A DNA stretch of 64,000 nt from assembly GCF_947493735.1 (NCBI RefSeq), contig NZ_CANLSL010000001.1, positions 62,001-126,000 of the forward strand, written 5' to 3'. The translations under genes and the position numbers were made by a program. Of the stretch, positions 30,555 to 39,291 are shown piece after piece; within the stretch, counting starts at the first letter, position 1; the number at the start of each line of letters is the position of its first letter. The DNA is from an uncultured Acinetobacter sp. (lineage in GTDB: Bacteria; Pseudomonadota; Gammaproteobacteria; Pseudomonadales; Moraxellaceae). The notes beneath the pieces were generated by a model. That model had not been told where the DNA came from. It worked only from the letters and a program-made list of their open reading frames with translations, and did no database searches.

Positions 30555-33137
30555 GTGGATCAGTCTGGTTTTACAAAACTATCTCGCCGACTTTCAAGTA
30601 AGTTATTGAATTTTGCGGTGAAGCCTCATCTTTTGGGCGAATTACCAAAACAAAAAAATAAGACAGATGCGCAAGCTGAACCACAGACAGATAGCGAAGC
30701 TCGCAACAAACTGACGCTATATGTTTTGCAGAATTATTCACGAAGCAATGCGATTTTGCTCGACAATGAAACCAAGCGGCAAGGCTTGGATCGTGCGCTT
30801 TATCCCTTGAATTTTGCCGATTTACATGAGAAAAAATCGGTCATTTTCTTGCAACACCGCAATGAAAATAATTTGCTTAATCCGCCTGCACACAACTTCC
30901 CACCACGTTTACTTCGTTTGATCGAAGCACTCGAGGCAAACCCTGAACTCGATATTGAACTGGTACCTGTCACCATTTTGTGGGGACGTGCGCCTGACAA
31001 AGAAGATTCATGGTTAAAGCTGTTATTTACCGACTCGTGGAGTACACCGGGGAAAATCAAACAATTGGCAAATATCGGGATTCATGGACGTCAGACCTAT
31101 ATCGAGTTTCATGAAGGGCGTTCACTGCGTCAACTGGTTGACTATGCCAAAGAGCAACACCCGAATCTGTCACCAGCTACTTTTGTCGTTAGTCATCTCA
31201 ATGACTATCTCGATAGTAAACGTGAAGCGGTACTCGGCCCCGATTTATCAGATCGCCGTAATGTGATGCAGAGTTTGATCAAATCTCGAGATATCCAAGA
31301 AGCGATTGTGCAAGAAAGTATCCGTAAAAAGATCAGCGTTGAAGCAGCAGAACGTCTTGCGATTGGTCACTTAAATGAGATCGTTTCAGACTATTCTTAT
31401 TCTGCGATTCGTTTTGCTGAAAGTACATTAACACGCCTTTGGACACAGCTCTACGATGGCGTAGAAGTGCATAACTTTAGTACCGTGCGTGAGCTTGCGG
31501 ATAAATATGAAATCATCTACACACCATGTCATCGCAGTCATATCGACTATTTATTATTGTCTTATGTGATTTATCAACGTGGTTTAATGGTGCCGTATAT
31601 TGCTGCAGGTGATAATCTCAACTTGCCATTTGTCGGTCAATTATTACGTGGTGGCGGTGCATTCTTTATTCGCCGTAGCTTTACTGGTGCGCCACTTTAT
31701 ACTGCGGTATTTAAAGAGTATTTGTTTAGCATCTTGTCACGTAATACACCACTGGAATACTTTATCGAAGGTGGTCGTTCACGTACTGGACGCTTATTGC
31801 CACCGAAGACAGGTATGCTTGCCATGACGGTGCATTGTCACTTACGTGACCGTGCAAAGCCAATAGCCTTTATTCCTACGTATATTGGCTATGAGCGCCT
31901 CATGGAAGGTGGCACATACATTGGCGAGATGCAGGGTAAACCCAAAGAAGCTGAATCCATCTTCGGCATTATTAAAACTTTGCGAAAAATTGAACGCATC
32001 TTCGGTAAAGTCCATGTGAATTTTGGTGAGCCCGTTTTCCTTGATGATGTGTTAAAGCAACACCAAGTGGAAAACACTATCGTTACAAGCAATAACGAAA
32101 GCTTGCCCAGTGAAGTATCTAGTGCGATTGGCACAGCAGCCCACAACATTATGGTCAATATCAACCGTGCGGCAGTGATCAATCCCGTTACCTTGCTGTC
32201 TTTGGTTTTACTAGCGACATCAAAGCACACGCTAGATGAAGACACGTGCGCTGCACAGCTTGATATTTATCAAAAACTTGCACAACAGTTGCCATATGAC
32301 GAGCGAAGTCAAGTCACACCACTTTCTGGCAAAGAGATGATTGCCTACGGTCTGAAGTTGAAACTCATCAAACGCATTAAACATGCGCTTGGCGACATCA
32401 TTGGTATTGAGGATAATCAAGCGGTTCTACTCACCTACTTCCGCAACAATGTATTGCATCTCTATATCTTGCCATCACTCATTGCAGCTTTAGTTGAGCA
32501 TAACGGACGCCTAGAACGTGCTGATTTAATCAATGTGATCAAAGCACTCTACCCATTCTTAAAAGCTGAATTGTTCTTAAAATGGGAGCTTAAAGAGATT
32601 GAGCCGATCATTGATCAGTATAGTGAAGCTTTGGTTGCTGCCAAGTTGATGACTGTTGATCATGAGCAAACCTTGTATAGCCCAACACCGAACAGCGAAC
32701 AGCACAAGCAATTGTTGATCTTAGCAAAACCTGTTAAGCAAAGCTTAGAACGCTATTTTATGACTATTGCGCTGATTACCCAACGTGGTAGTGGCAAGAT
32801 CAGTGGTAAGCAAGTTGAAGAACTGAGTCATTTATTGGGACAGCGTTTATCGGTGCTTTATGACTTCAACTCCCCTGAGTTTTTTGACAAAGCATTATTC
32901 CAAAGTTTCTTAAAAGTGCTGACACAGCTGAACTATATTGAGATCAATGAAGGCTTGATTGAGTATCAAGAGCGTTTAAGCAATATTGCTCAAAATGCGC
33001 ACTTGGTGCTCGATGAATCGACGCTACATATGTTAGAGCACATTACCACTTTTGATGATGAAGAGCTGAAAGTTGCACTTGAAGCACTTGCACAGCAGAA
33101 GACCTCACGTCTCCGTAAGAAGCCCAAAGCCAAGTAA
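30555..33137 (+). CDS. plsB: Glycerol-3-phosphate 1-O-acyltransferase PlsB
   Basis: The protein is 860 residues from the GTG at 30555 (reads DQSGFTKLSRRLSSK after the initiator), chosen because AGGAG lies 8 bases upstream. The in-frame TTG at 30525 has no such site. The acyltransferase block includes TPCHRSHIDYLLLSY (HxxxxD motif), GGAFFIRRSF and YFIEGGRSRTGRLLPPKTG. PlsB transfers an acyl chain from acyl-ACP or acyl-CoA to sn-glycerol 3-phosphate at the inner membrane, the first step of phospholipid synthesis. Confidence 0.95.
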   Translation: MDQSGFTKLSRRLSSKLLNFAVKPHLLGELPKQKNKTDAQAEPQTDSEARNKLTLYVLQNYSRSNAILLDNETKRQGLDRALYPLNFADLHEKKSVIFLQHRNENNLLNPPAHNFPPRLLRLIEALEANPELDIELVPVTILWGRAPDKEDSWLKLLFTDSWSTPGKIKQLANIGIHGRQTYIEFHEGRSLRQLVDYAKEQHPNLSPATFVVSHLNDYLDSKREAVLGPDLSDRRNVMQSLIKSRDIQEAIVQESIRKKISVEAAERLAIGHLNEIVSDYSYSAIRFAESTLTRLWTQLYDGVEVHNFSTVRELADKYEIIYTPCHRSHIDYLLLSYVIYQRGLMVPYIAAGDNLNLPFVGQLLRGGGAFFIRRSFTGAPLYTAVFKEYLFSILSRNTPLEYFIEGGRSRTGRLLPPKTGMLAMTVHCHLRDRAKPIAFIPTYIGYERLMEGGTYIGEMQGKPKEAESIFGIIKTLRKIERIFGKVHVNFGEPVFLDDVLKQHQVENTIVTSNNESLPSEVSSAIGTAAHNIMVNINRAAVINPVTLLSLVLLATSKHTLDEDTCAAQLDIYQKLAQQLPYDERSQVTPLSGKEMIAYGLKLKLIKRIKHALGDIIGIEDNQAVLLTYFRNNVLHLYILPSLIAALVEHNGRLERADLINVIKALYPFLKAELFLKWELKEIEPIIDQYSEALVAAKLMTVDHEQTLYSPTPNSEQHKQLLILAKPVKQSLERYFMTIALITQRGSGKISGKQVEELSHLLGQRLSVLYDFNSPEFFDKALFQSFLKVLTQLNYIEINEGLIEYQERLSNIAQNAHLVLDESTLHMLEHITTFDDEELKVALEALAQQKTSRLRKKPKAK

Positions 33138-33177
33138 ATTTATGGTAAAGCTAAGTAAATTCATTGCAAAGACAAAA

Positions 33178-33207
33178 CAAAGGCGGTCATCTGACCGCCT
33201 TGATTTT
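33178..33207. terminator. Bidirectional terminator between plsB and the AdeT-like gene
   Basis: The perfect stem AAGGCGGTCA / TGACCGCCTT with a two-base TC centre is followed by GATTTTTTAG on the plus strand. It lies between two convergent genes. Confidence 0.85.
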
Positions 33208-33217
33208 TTAGGAATAT

Positions 33218-34207
33218 TTACTTCTTACATTCGATGAAATTCGGCTCTTGATTGCAACGTAAGTGGCGAATCAAAGTAATCATCGTCCCATCATAGGTTT
33301 TGTCTGCAATAAACTCTTTTCGAAGTTGAGAAAGTAATAAATCACCACTTTTTCGATCAATCTCAGGAATCTCGTACATAATATTCTTCGGTACGGTTGC
33401 ATCCCATCGCTCGACCATCTTGATAAATTGAGATTGTTTTCCTGCAAACCATTTACGGCTCTTTTGCCCAAAATCTGCAGGATAATCGCCACGATGAAAG
33501 ACCACACTCATGGTCATTAATGCGATTGGAAAATCAGCAACCCCGCCTTGATTCCCCACTAACTTATCCACCTCAAAAGGCTTATAAACAATCAGCGGTG
33601 CAGGCACAATATCCATGTCACCATTCTTATATTTTGCAATCGCATTATCAAAGGTCATAAACACAGGTTTAATACCAACACGTTTCGCCATACGCTGTTG
33701 CGATGGATCATCTTTAAAGACGCCGATACGCTTACCAGCCATTTTCTCAAGTGAATTGATACTTTTATCTTTAGAGAAAAAATAAGCCAATCCAAAAGGC
33801 ACCATACCGACCACTTCATGATCTTTCGTTTTCATCTTTGAGGCGAGCTTTGGGCTACTTAGTGCAATCAGCACTTTTTTAGCTAGATCATAATCATTGA
33901 TGGCACCAACTGCACCAATAGACCCAGCAAAATTATTATATTTCTTCATCACATAGTTGTCGGCAATAATACCTTGACACTTTTTTACCTCAAAATCGGC
34001 AAGTGCATCATCTAAACTGGTATAGGTTTTGGGTTCAATATCAACGCCCCACTGTTTGGCGACTAAAGCGTAATCTTTAGCCAGTGCCATGATATCGCCA
34101 TTACTACCCATAATATCAAAAACACAAAGTTGTTTTGACGCCGCCTGAGCACTACCAACTGCCACTACACACAGTGTCCCCAGCATCAACGAATTCAAAG
34201 TTCGCAT
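33218..34207 (-). CDS. Putative periplasmic solute-binding protein, AdeT-like
   Basis: The 329-residue protein has a signal peptide (MRTLNSLMLGTLCVVAVGSAQA, cleavage about residue 22-23). The mature part resembles a TRAP/DctP-like binding protein (LCVFDIMGSNGDIMALAKDY, later GKRIGVFKDDPSQQRMAKR). It matches what I remember of AdeT1/AdeT2 (putative solute-binding family, PF19582) of Acinetobacter. These were once described as RND efflux components for aminoglycosides; the sequence supports a binding protein, not a pump. The four cysteines LCVF, KKCQG, RCNQ and IECKK may form disulfides. Confidence 0.75.
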   Translation of the reverse strand: MRTLNSLMLGTLCVVAVGSAQAASKQLCVFDIMGSNGDIMALAKDYALVAKQWGVDIEPKTYTSLDDALADFEVKKCQGIIADNYVMKKYNNFAGSIGAVGAINDYDLAKKVLIALSSPKLASKMKTKDHEVVGMVPFGLAYFFSKDKSINSLEKMAGKRIGVFKDDPSQQRMAKRVGIKPVFMTFDNAIAKYKNGDMDIVPAPLIVYKPFEVDKLVGNQGGVADFPIALMTMSVVFHRGDYPADFGQKSRKWFAGKQSQFIKMVERWDATVPKNIMYEIPEIDRKSGDLLLSQLRKEFIADKTYDGTMITLIRHLRCNQEPNFIECKK

Positions 34208-34542
34208 GGTGTTCCCTCACTTTTTTGCTATTGCAATATTCTTGTTTTCATCGGTGATGATCAAAAAAACGACTTCACCCTGTCTGCATCACATTTGATT
34301 GGATGGTGACACATAATAAAATTTACGCATCACAATATATTATGCACACACATATTGATCATCTTTTAACTGATCATAACTGATTTATAATTTTTTGAAA
34401 TTGACAATTTTGACCAGTTTTATAGAAAAACTGCACTAATTTAAACAGTATTGTGGAATTTGGTGCATTTTCGTCATTGCATTGCACTTTATCCATCGGT
34501 TGCATATGATAAGTGCAAATCCATGCAAAATCATACGTCTAA
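34208..34542. other. Divergent promoter region, AdeT-like gene and recG
   Basis: The 335 bases are AT-rich and show no coding pattern. Two TGATCA palindromes 16 bases apart lie around 34356-34377. I found no clear terminator or riboswitch. Confidence 0.35.
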
Positions 34543-36603
34543 ATGAATATTCCGCTGTCCAAGCTTGCCAAAATCACCGATGCCAACCTTGCGCAACTGG
34601 AAAAGCTCAACCTATTCACCACACACGATGCCTTGTTTCATCTGCCACGTGATTATGAAGACCGCAGCACTTTGCTCGATATGCAATCCTTACAGGTTGG
34701 TCGCACGGTACTGATCGAAGGCGAGGTCAAATCGGTCGATTTTCCTGCAGGCAAAAAAAGATCCATGGCGATACTGCTCTCGGACGGTCTGGGCAAAGTC
34801 ACTTTACGCTTTTATCATTTTTATAAAGCATTAACTGAACAATTGGCGATCGGCGAGTATGTTCGTGTCTTTGGTGAGGTGCGTCTTGGCGCACGTGGCT
34901 TGGAAATGTATCACCCTGAGATCATTTCTAAATCTGCACAATTACAGGCGAACTCACAACTTACGCCAATCTACCCAAGTACCGATGGACTAAAACAAGC
35001 TAAACTCCGTCAGATCATTGATCAATGTTTAAAGCAGTATGCGCACGACCTACAAGAGCTGATGCCTGAAGGGATCGCCAAGAAATTTGATCTGATCCAA
35101 GCCTTAAACTTTGTGCACCATCCACCTCTAGGCTCAAATGTGGCACAGCTTCGTGAGGCTCGACATCCTGCTCAGCAACGCTTAATTTTTGAAGAATTAG
35201 TGACTCATCAAATCAGCCTGTTACAGCGCCGACATTATATTCAACAAATCCAAGCGCCAAAAATGTCACCGAGCAAAAATCTGCTCAAAAGACTTTTGAC
35301 ACAGCTTCCCTTTACACCGACCAACGCACAGCAACGGGTCAGCCAAGAAATTCTCAATGACTTGCAAACCCATAAACCGATGCTGCGCTTGGTGCAAGGC
35401 GATGTGGGTGCAGGAAAAACCTTAGTCGCTGCGATGGCAAGCTGTCATGTCTTAGAATCAGGTTGGCAAGTGGCAATCATGGCACCGACCGAGATCTTGG
35501 CGGAACAGCATTATCTCAACTTTGATCAATGGTTTAGCGTACTTGATACTGGAAATGGTGGTTTAGAAGTGGTTTTCCTAGCTTCAAAACTCCGTACTAA
35601 ACAAAAAAACATGGTGCTTGAACAGATCAAACAAGGACAAGCGCAGATTGTGATTGGTACACATGCACTGTTCCAAGAGCAAGTTGAATTTAAGCGTTTG
35701 GGCTTAGTCATCATTGATGAGCAACATCGTTTTGGTGTCGATCAACGCCTCGCTTTACGGGACAAAGGCGCAGATGGCATGACACCGCATCAGATGGTGA
35801 TGACTGCCACACCGATTCCACGGACGCTAGCAATGAGTGCTTATGGTGATTTGGACACCTCGATCATTGATGAACTGCCACCTGGACGCACACCGATTCA
35901 GACGGTTGCCATGCCGATCGAACGCCGTGAAGAAGTACTGCAACGCATCTATAAAAGTTGCATGGAAGGCAAGCAAGCCTACTGGGTTTGCACCCTCGTT
36001 GAACAATCTGAAACTTTAGATGCGCAGGCTGCTGAAGCGATTTTTCAAGAGTTGTCTGAGAAATTCCCTGATCTAAAAATTGGCTTGGCACATGGCAAAC
36101 TCAAACCTGAACAAAAGCAATTGGTCATGCAACAATTCAAAAATCATGATCTGCAATTACTGATTGCCACCACAGTCATCGAAGTCGGTGTTGATGTGCC
36201 AAATTCCTCCATCATGGTGATTGAAAATGCAGAGCGACTTGGGCTCTCACAACTTCATCAGCTCCGTGGACGTGTTGGACGAGGTTCAGAGCAGAGTTTT
36301 TGTGTATTGCTGTATAAGTCGCCACTGTCACAGAACGGACAAGCTCGCTTAGATATTCTACGTCAAACAAACGATGGTTTTGAGATCGCCGAACGTGATT
36401 TGGAACTACGTGGTCCAGGTGATGTACTTGGTACAAAACAAACTGGTAACTTGAGCTTTCGAGTCGCTGATTTACAAAGAGATGACTATTTACTATCACG
36501 TGCCCATCAAGTTGCCGAGCAGATTTTACAAACCCATCCACAACATGCTGATGCGTTGATGCAACGCTGGCTACCCGAGGCACCACGCTATGCCTTTATC
36601 TAA
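34543..36603 (+). CDS. recG: ATP-dependent DNA helicase RecG
   Basis: The 686-residue protein has the N-terminal wedge/OB domain (about 1-230), then the superfamily-2 motifs: Walker A LVQGDVGAGKTLVA, IIDEQHRFGVDQR and MTATPIPRTLAMS, plus the C-terminal QLRGRVGRG motif VI. RecG remodels stalled replication forks and Holliday junctions. The start lacks a strong binding site, but MNIPLSKLAKITDANL fits the family N-terminus. It overlaps comF by 14 bases. Confidence 0.96.
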   Translation: MNIPLSKLAKITDANLAQLEKLNLFTTHDALFHLPRDYEDRSTLLDMQSLQVGRTVLIEGEVKSVDFPAGKKRSMAILLSDGLGKVTLRFYHFYKALTEQLAIGEYVRVFGEVRLGARGLEMYHPEIISKSAQLQANSQLTPIYPSTDGLKQAKLRQIIDQCLKQYAHDLQELMPEGIAKKFDLIQALNFVHHPPLGSNVAQLREARHPAQQRLIFEELVTHQISLLQRRHYIQQIQAPKMSPSKNLLKRLLTQLPFTPTNAQQRVSQEILNDLQTHKPMLRLVQGDVGAGKTLVAAMASCHVLESGWQVAIMAPTEILAEQHYLNFDQWFSVLDTGNGGLEVVFLASKLRTKQKNMVLEQIKQGQAQIVIGTHALFQEQVEFKRLGLVIIDEQHRFGVDQRLALRDKGADGMTPHQMVMTATPIPRTLAMSAYGDLDTSIIDELPPGRTPIQTVAMPIERREEVLQRIYKSCMEGKQAYWVCTLVEQSETLDAQAAEAIFQELSEKFPDLKIGLAHGKLKPEQKQLVMQQFKNHDLQLLIATTVIEVGVDVPNSSIMVIENAERLGLSQLHQLRGRVGRGSEQSFCVLLYKSPLSQNGQARLDILRQTNDGFEIAERDLELRGPGDVLGTKQTGNLSFRVADLQRDDYLLSRAHQVAEQILQTHPQHADALMQRWLPEAPRYAFI

Positions 36604-37255
36604 TCTGTCTTTGTTTGAAAAGCTACAACATACCTTTTCCAAAGCGACGTTTCGGCTACCGACTTTTGATTTGCAACCGTGTTTGCTGTGTCAGACTTCA
36701 CGAGCGAAACAACATGGTGTGTGTTATCAATGTTGGCAGACCTTACCGTGGAAACAACAGTTGATCGAACGTCATGAGGTCACTTGTTGGGTCGCCTGTG
36801 AATATCGCTTCCCGATGAATCGCATCTTGCATGCCTATAAGGATCAAGCACAATTGCAATATGTCGATCTGCTAGTTGCTTGTTTACTTACTATGCCCAA
36901 ACCTCGTGTACAAGCCATCGTGCCGATGCCGATCTCTACGGAAAAACTGATCTTTCGAGGTTTCAATCAATCCGAGCTGTTGGCACAGGCGTTAAGCAAA
37001 ACATGGCAACTGCCGATTTGGCGACCGATCTCTCGTAAGTCTGGAATCAGCCAACGTGGCGCGGATCGCAGTGAGCGACTGGTACATGCCGAAGCGCAGA
37101 TGATGCTGAATACCACGGAAAAACGCTATAACTCAGTACTGATCTTGGATGATGTGATCACCACTGGTGCAAGTGTACTTGCGGTTAAAAATCTACTGAC
37201 CGAGCTTGGTTGTAGCAATGTTCAAGTAGCATGCTTGTGTGATGCGAGGCATTAG
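36590..37255 (+). CDS. comF: ComF family phosphoribosyltransferase-like protein
   Basis: The 221-residue protein has an N-terminal zinc ribbon (CLLCQ and CYQC, about residues 28-46) and a phosphoribosyltransferase domain with SVLILDDVITTGASV (the PRPP-binding motif) and RGFNQSELLAQAL. ComF is needed for DNA uptake in naturally competent bacteria, probably for handling incoming single strands. It overlaps recG by 14 bases and is co-transcribed. The accessory island starts right after it. Confidence 0.88.
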   Translation: MPLSNLSLFEKLQHTFSKATFRLPTFDLQPCLLCQTSRAKQHGVCYQCWQTLPWKQQLIERHEVTCWVACEYRFPMNRILHAYKDQAQLQYVDLLVACLLTMPKPRVQAIVPMPISTEKLIFRGFNQSELLAQALSKTWQLPIWRPISRKSGISQRGADRSERLVHAEAQMMLNTTEKRYNSVLILDDVITTGASVLAVKNLLTELGCSNVQVACLCDARH

Positions 37256-37289
37256 AATTGATTGATAAATTTGAAAATAAGTCAATCAA

Positions 37290-37318
37290 TTTACCTGTAA
37301 TGCAAATTGCATTACAAT
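37290..37318 (+). promoter_or_regulatory. relBE promoter with operator filling the spacer
   Basis: A -35 TTTACC (37290-37295) and a -10 TACAAT (37313-37318) are 17 bases apart. A perfect 10-1-10 palindrome TGTAATGCAA-A-TTGCATTACA (37296-37316) fills the spacer and reaches into the -10. A RelB-type antitoxin binding it would block polymerase. Confidence 0.7.
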
Positions 37319-37349
37319 AGATTCATCAGATATTTTTGGGAATATAAAA

Positions 37350-37595
37350 ATGGCGACTGTAAACTTTAGAGTGGATGAAGCACTCAAGAAAAAATCTTAT
37401 GCTGTATTAAAAGAGCAAGGTATTGCGCCGACTGAGTTCTTCACCAACATGCTTGAATATATTGCGAATACTGGAAAGCTCCCTGTGCAAAAGGCTCTAC
37501 TTTCTGAGGAAGATGCCGAGCTTTTGGTGATCGTCCGCAAACGTATCAATGATTCAAAGGAGATGTTTGAGGAAGTCACTTTAGATGACTTATAA
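37350..37595 (+). CDS. RelB/DinJ-family antitoxin
   Basis: The 81-residue protein starts MATVNFRVDEALKKKSYAVL, the ribbon-helix-helix DNA-binding segment of RelB/DinJ antitoxins, followed by EQGIAPTEFFTNMLEYIANTGK. The C-terminal half should wrap the toxin. It overlaps the toxin gene by 11 bases and has a palindromic operator in its promoter, the usual autoregulated layout. Confidence 0.88.
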   Translation: MATVNFRVDEALKKKSYAVLKEQGIAPTEFFTNMLEYIANTGKLPVQKALLSEEDAELLVIVRKRINDSKEMFEEVTLDDL

Positions 37596-37878
37596 GCTAT
37601 TACGACATAAGGATTTTGCAAAAGAATGGGATAATCTCCCTGTCGCTATCCGTGATCAACTCAAGAAAAAGCTCGCCAAAGTCATTGAGCAACCGCATAT
37701 TCCGAAGAATCTACTTCGAGGTGATCTCGCTAGTTGTTACAAGATCAAATTACTTAAAGCTGGAGTGAGATTGGTCTATCAAGTCATAGATGATGAAGTG
37801 GTGATTTTACTCATCACCGTTGGCAAACGTGCTGATAGTGCCGCCTATGATGAGGCTAAAAAGCGTATTCACAATTGA
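37585..37878 (+). CDS. RelE-family mRNA interferase toxin
   Basis: The 97-residue protein starts MTYKLLRHKDFAKEWDNLP and has RGDLASCYKIKLLKAGVRLVYQVID then VVILLITVGKRADSAAYDEA, the RelE/ParE fold with the basic catalytic face of RelE-type ribosome-dependent endonucleases. It is translationally coupled to the antitoxin. Its 3' end overlaps the 3' end of the convergent reverse transcriptase gene by 10 bases, so the two modules abut directly. Confidence 0.87.
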   Translation: MTYKLLRHKDFAKEWDNLPVAIRDQLKKKLAKVIEQPHIPKNLLRGDLASCYKIKLLKAGVRLVYQVIDDEVVILLITVGKRADSAAYDEAKKRIHN

Positions 37879-38759
37879 TTTACCTTTTCAATATATTTGA
37901 CATAATTTTGTTTGCCTAACCTAACGTCTGCTCCACTGTTCGGGTCTTTTTTTAAAATTCTAATGTCACGAGAAATTTCTGAGTTCGGTTTTAACTGTCC
38001 ATTAATAATTAGTATACGATTGATATATTTTCTTTGTGTACCAAAAAATTTTATCTTATCCAAACTTAGTCGATGTCCATGTTTGGTAATAATAGCCTCA
38101 ATTTTTCTTTTAAAATTATCATTGACCTTAGTCCCAGTAAACGAAATATCATCAACATAAACTGTCATTTTAATATTGCGTGCTTTTGAAATTTTGTACA
38201 TCTCATCAAACATTGGCTTATTCGTCCAATATGTTAATACTAGACTCAAGGAGCTTCCTGTTGGAATGTGATCATTCACAGTACATATACTAGCCATAAA
38301 CTGAGCAATATCACGAGGGTACTGTAAAAAATACCCAAAAAATTGTTCGACTTGAAATTTTGATGTAGATGGAAAAAATTTCCTAATATCAATATTCAAC
38401 GTCAGCCCTCTACATCCTGCGTGCGCTTTTGCATTCAACACACATGAGGACTTCTTTTTAGAAAAAAGATATTCTGGAGCAGGGATTTCAGACAATAATT
38501 GCCCTATTCTTTTATGAACGCACTTTAATAATTTGTTTGGAACTTCTAGTTCTCTACTCTTACTCACACCATTTTTTAAGGTCTGACTAGTTGTGAATTG
38601 GTAAAACTGATTAGAATGGTTTTTCACTGCCTTTAGAAAATTAAAATCAGATTGAAGGATATAAGCTAATTGCTTTTTCCTCTGGATATTAAAAATTTTT
38701 AAATCTTGTAATCGGTACGATTGAACATATTCAAGGTTAGCATAGTTAAGACTTTCCAT
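37869..38759 (-). CDS. Retron-type reverse transcriptase
   Basis: The 296-residue protein has the fingers-palm RT motifs. NAKAH (109-113) fits the retron-typical NAxxH. Motif A is LNIDIRKFFPS (Asp124), IPTGSSLS (166-172) corresponds to motif B, and motif C is YVDD (201-204). The C-terminal X/Y region has NRILIINGQLKPNS where most retrons have a VTG triplet; here it is ING. There is no maturase or integrase domain, so it is not a group II intron. It overlaps the upstream HTH gene by 14 bases, and a candidate msr-msd RNA lies upstream of the operon. Its likely job is msDNA synthesis in an anti-phage retron. Confidence 0.9.
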   Translation of the reverse strand: MESLNYANLEYVQSYRLQDLKIFNIQRKKQLAYILQSDFNFLKAVKNHSNQFYQFTTSQTLKNGVSKSRELEVPNKLLKCVHKRIGQLLSEIPAPEYLFSKKKSSCVLNAKAHAGCRGLTLNIDIRKFFPSTSKFQVEQFFGYFLQYPRDIAQFMASICTVNDHIPTGSSLSLVLTYWTNKPMFDEMYKISKARNIKMTVYVDDISFTGTKVNDNFKRKIEAIITKHGHRLSLDKIKFFGTQRKYINRILIINGQLKPNSEISRDIRILKKDPNSGADVRLGKQNYVKYIEKVNQL

Positions 38760-39048
38760 TATCTGACAACCACTCCATAAGTCTTATAATTTTTTTTGCA
38801 GAAGCCATTCTCACTTTAGTTGCAACATTGACTACACTTCCATCATCAAGTTTTTCCGAGAAAAATAATAACGAAGAAACAGGCATATCAAACTGCTCAG
38901 AATACTTTTCTAATAAGTCTAAACTCGGTTTCTTTTTCCCATTCTCAATTTCAGAAAGGTACGAATTTGAAATTCCAAACTGACTTGATAGCTCAGTTTG
39001 TGATATGCCATGATATTTGCGAATAGCAACTAAGGCATCATTAATCAT
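38746..39048 (-). CDS. XRE-family HTH protein of the retron operon
   Basis: The 100-residue protein has a Cro/C1-type HTH (about residues 5-60; SQTELSSQFGISNSYLSEIENGKKKPSLDLLEKY). A ~35-residue C-terminal tail, rich in charged and short hydrophobic residues, may dimerise or contact a partner. AGGA lies about 8 bases upstream of its ATG. It is translationally coupled to the RT. Retrons with an HTH partner are a described class (type VI in my memory of the retron classification), but I cannot check this. It may act as antitoxin, operator-binding repressor or msDNA-binding protein. Confidence 0.82.
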   Translation of the reverse strand: MINDALVAIRKYHGISQTELSSQFGISNSYLSEIENGKKKPSLDLLEKYSEQFDMPVSSLLFFSEKLDDGSVVNVATKVRMASAKKIIRLMEWLSDNGKS

Positions 39049-39088
39049 CTTAAAATCCTATAAAGTTTTCTTTTTCAAAGAGAACCAT

Positions 39089-39259
39089 CTAAACAGCGCT
39101 ATTTGGATCATCAAAATTGTCATCACCTAAAATTCTCACCAAAAAGCGAAAAATTAGAATTAAAAGCTTGATAACAATCCACCAAAATCTACGATTAAAA
39201 GTTTTTTTCCTTTTAACCATTTTCTGTTTAGATGGCATCTGAAAGTTGTTGGATGTCAT
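39089..39259 (-). CDS. Small basic/hydrophobic peptide of the retron operon, possible toxin
   Basis: I choose the ATG at 39259 (MTSNNFQMPSKQKMVKRKK) because TGAGGAA lies about 9 bases upstream; an in-frame ATG at 39274 overlaps that site. The 56-residue product has a strongly basic N-terminal part (residues 11-24), one hydrophobic stretch FWWIVIKLLILIFRFLVRIL (about 25-44) and an acidic end GDDNFDDPNS. This is the shape of small membrane-acting toxins. It lies between the candidate ncRNA and the HTH gene, 40 bases before the latter. No family is recognised. Confidence 0.65.
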   Translation of the reverse strand: MTSNNFQMPSKQKMVKRKKTFNRRFWWIVIKLLILIFRFLVRILGDDNFDDPNSAV

Positions 39260-39291
39260 TTTAAATTTCCTCATAAATGAACCAAATTGGT

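Noticed and set aside
37869..38759. Group II intron or diversity-generating retroelement RT
   Set aside because: No maturase or endonuclease domain, no template/variable repeat pair nearby, and NAxxH plus the upstream RNA favour a retron.
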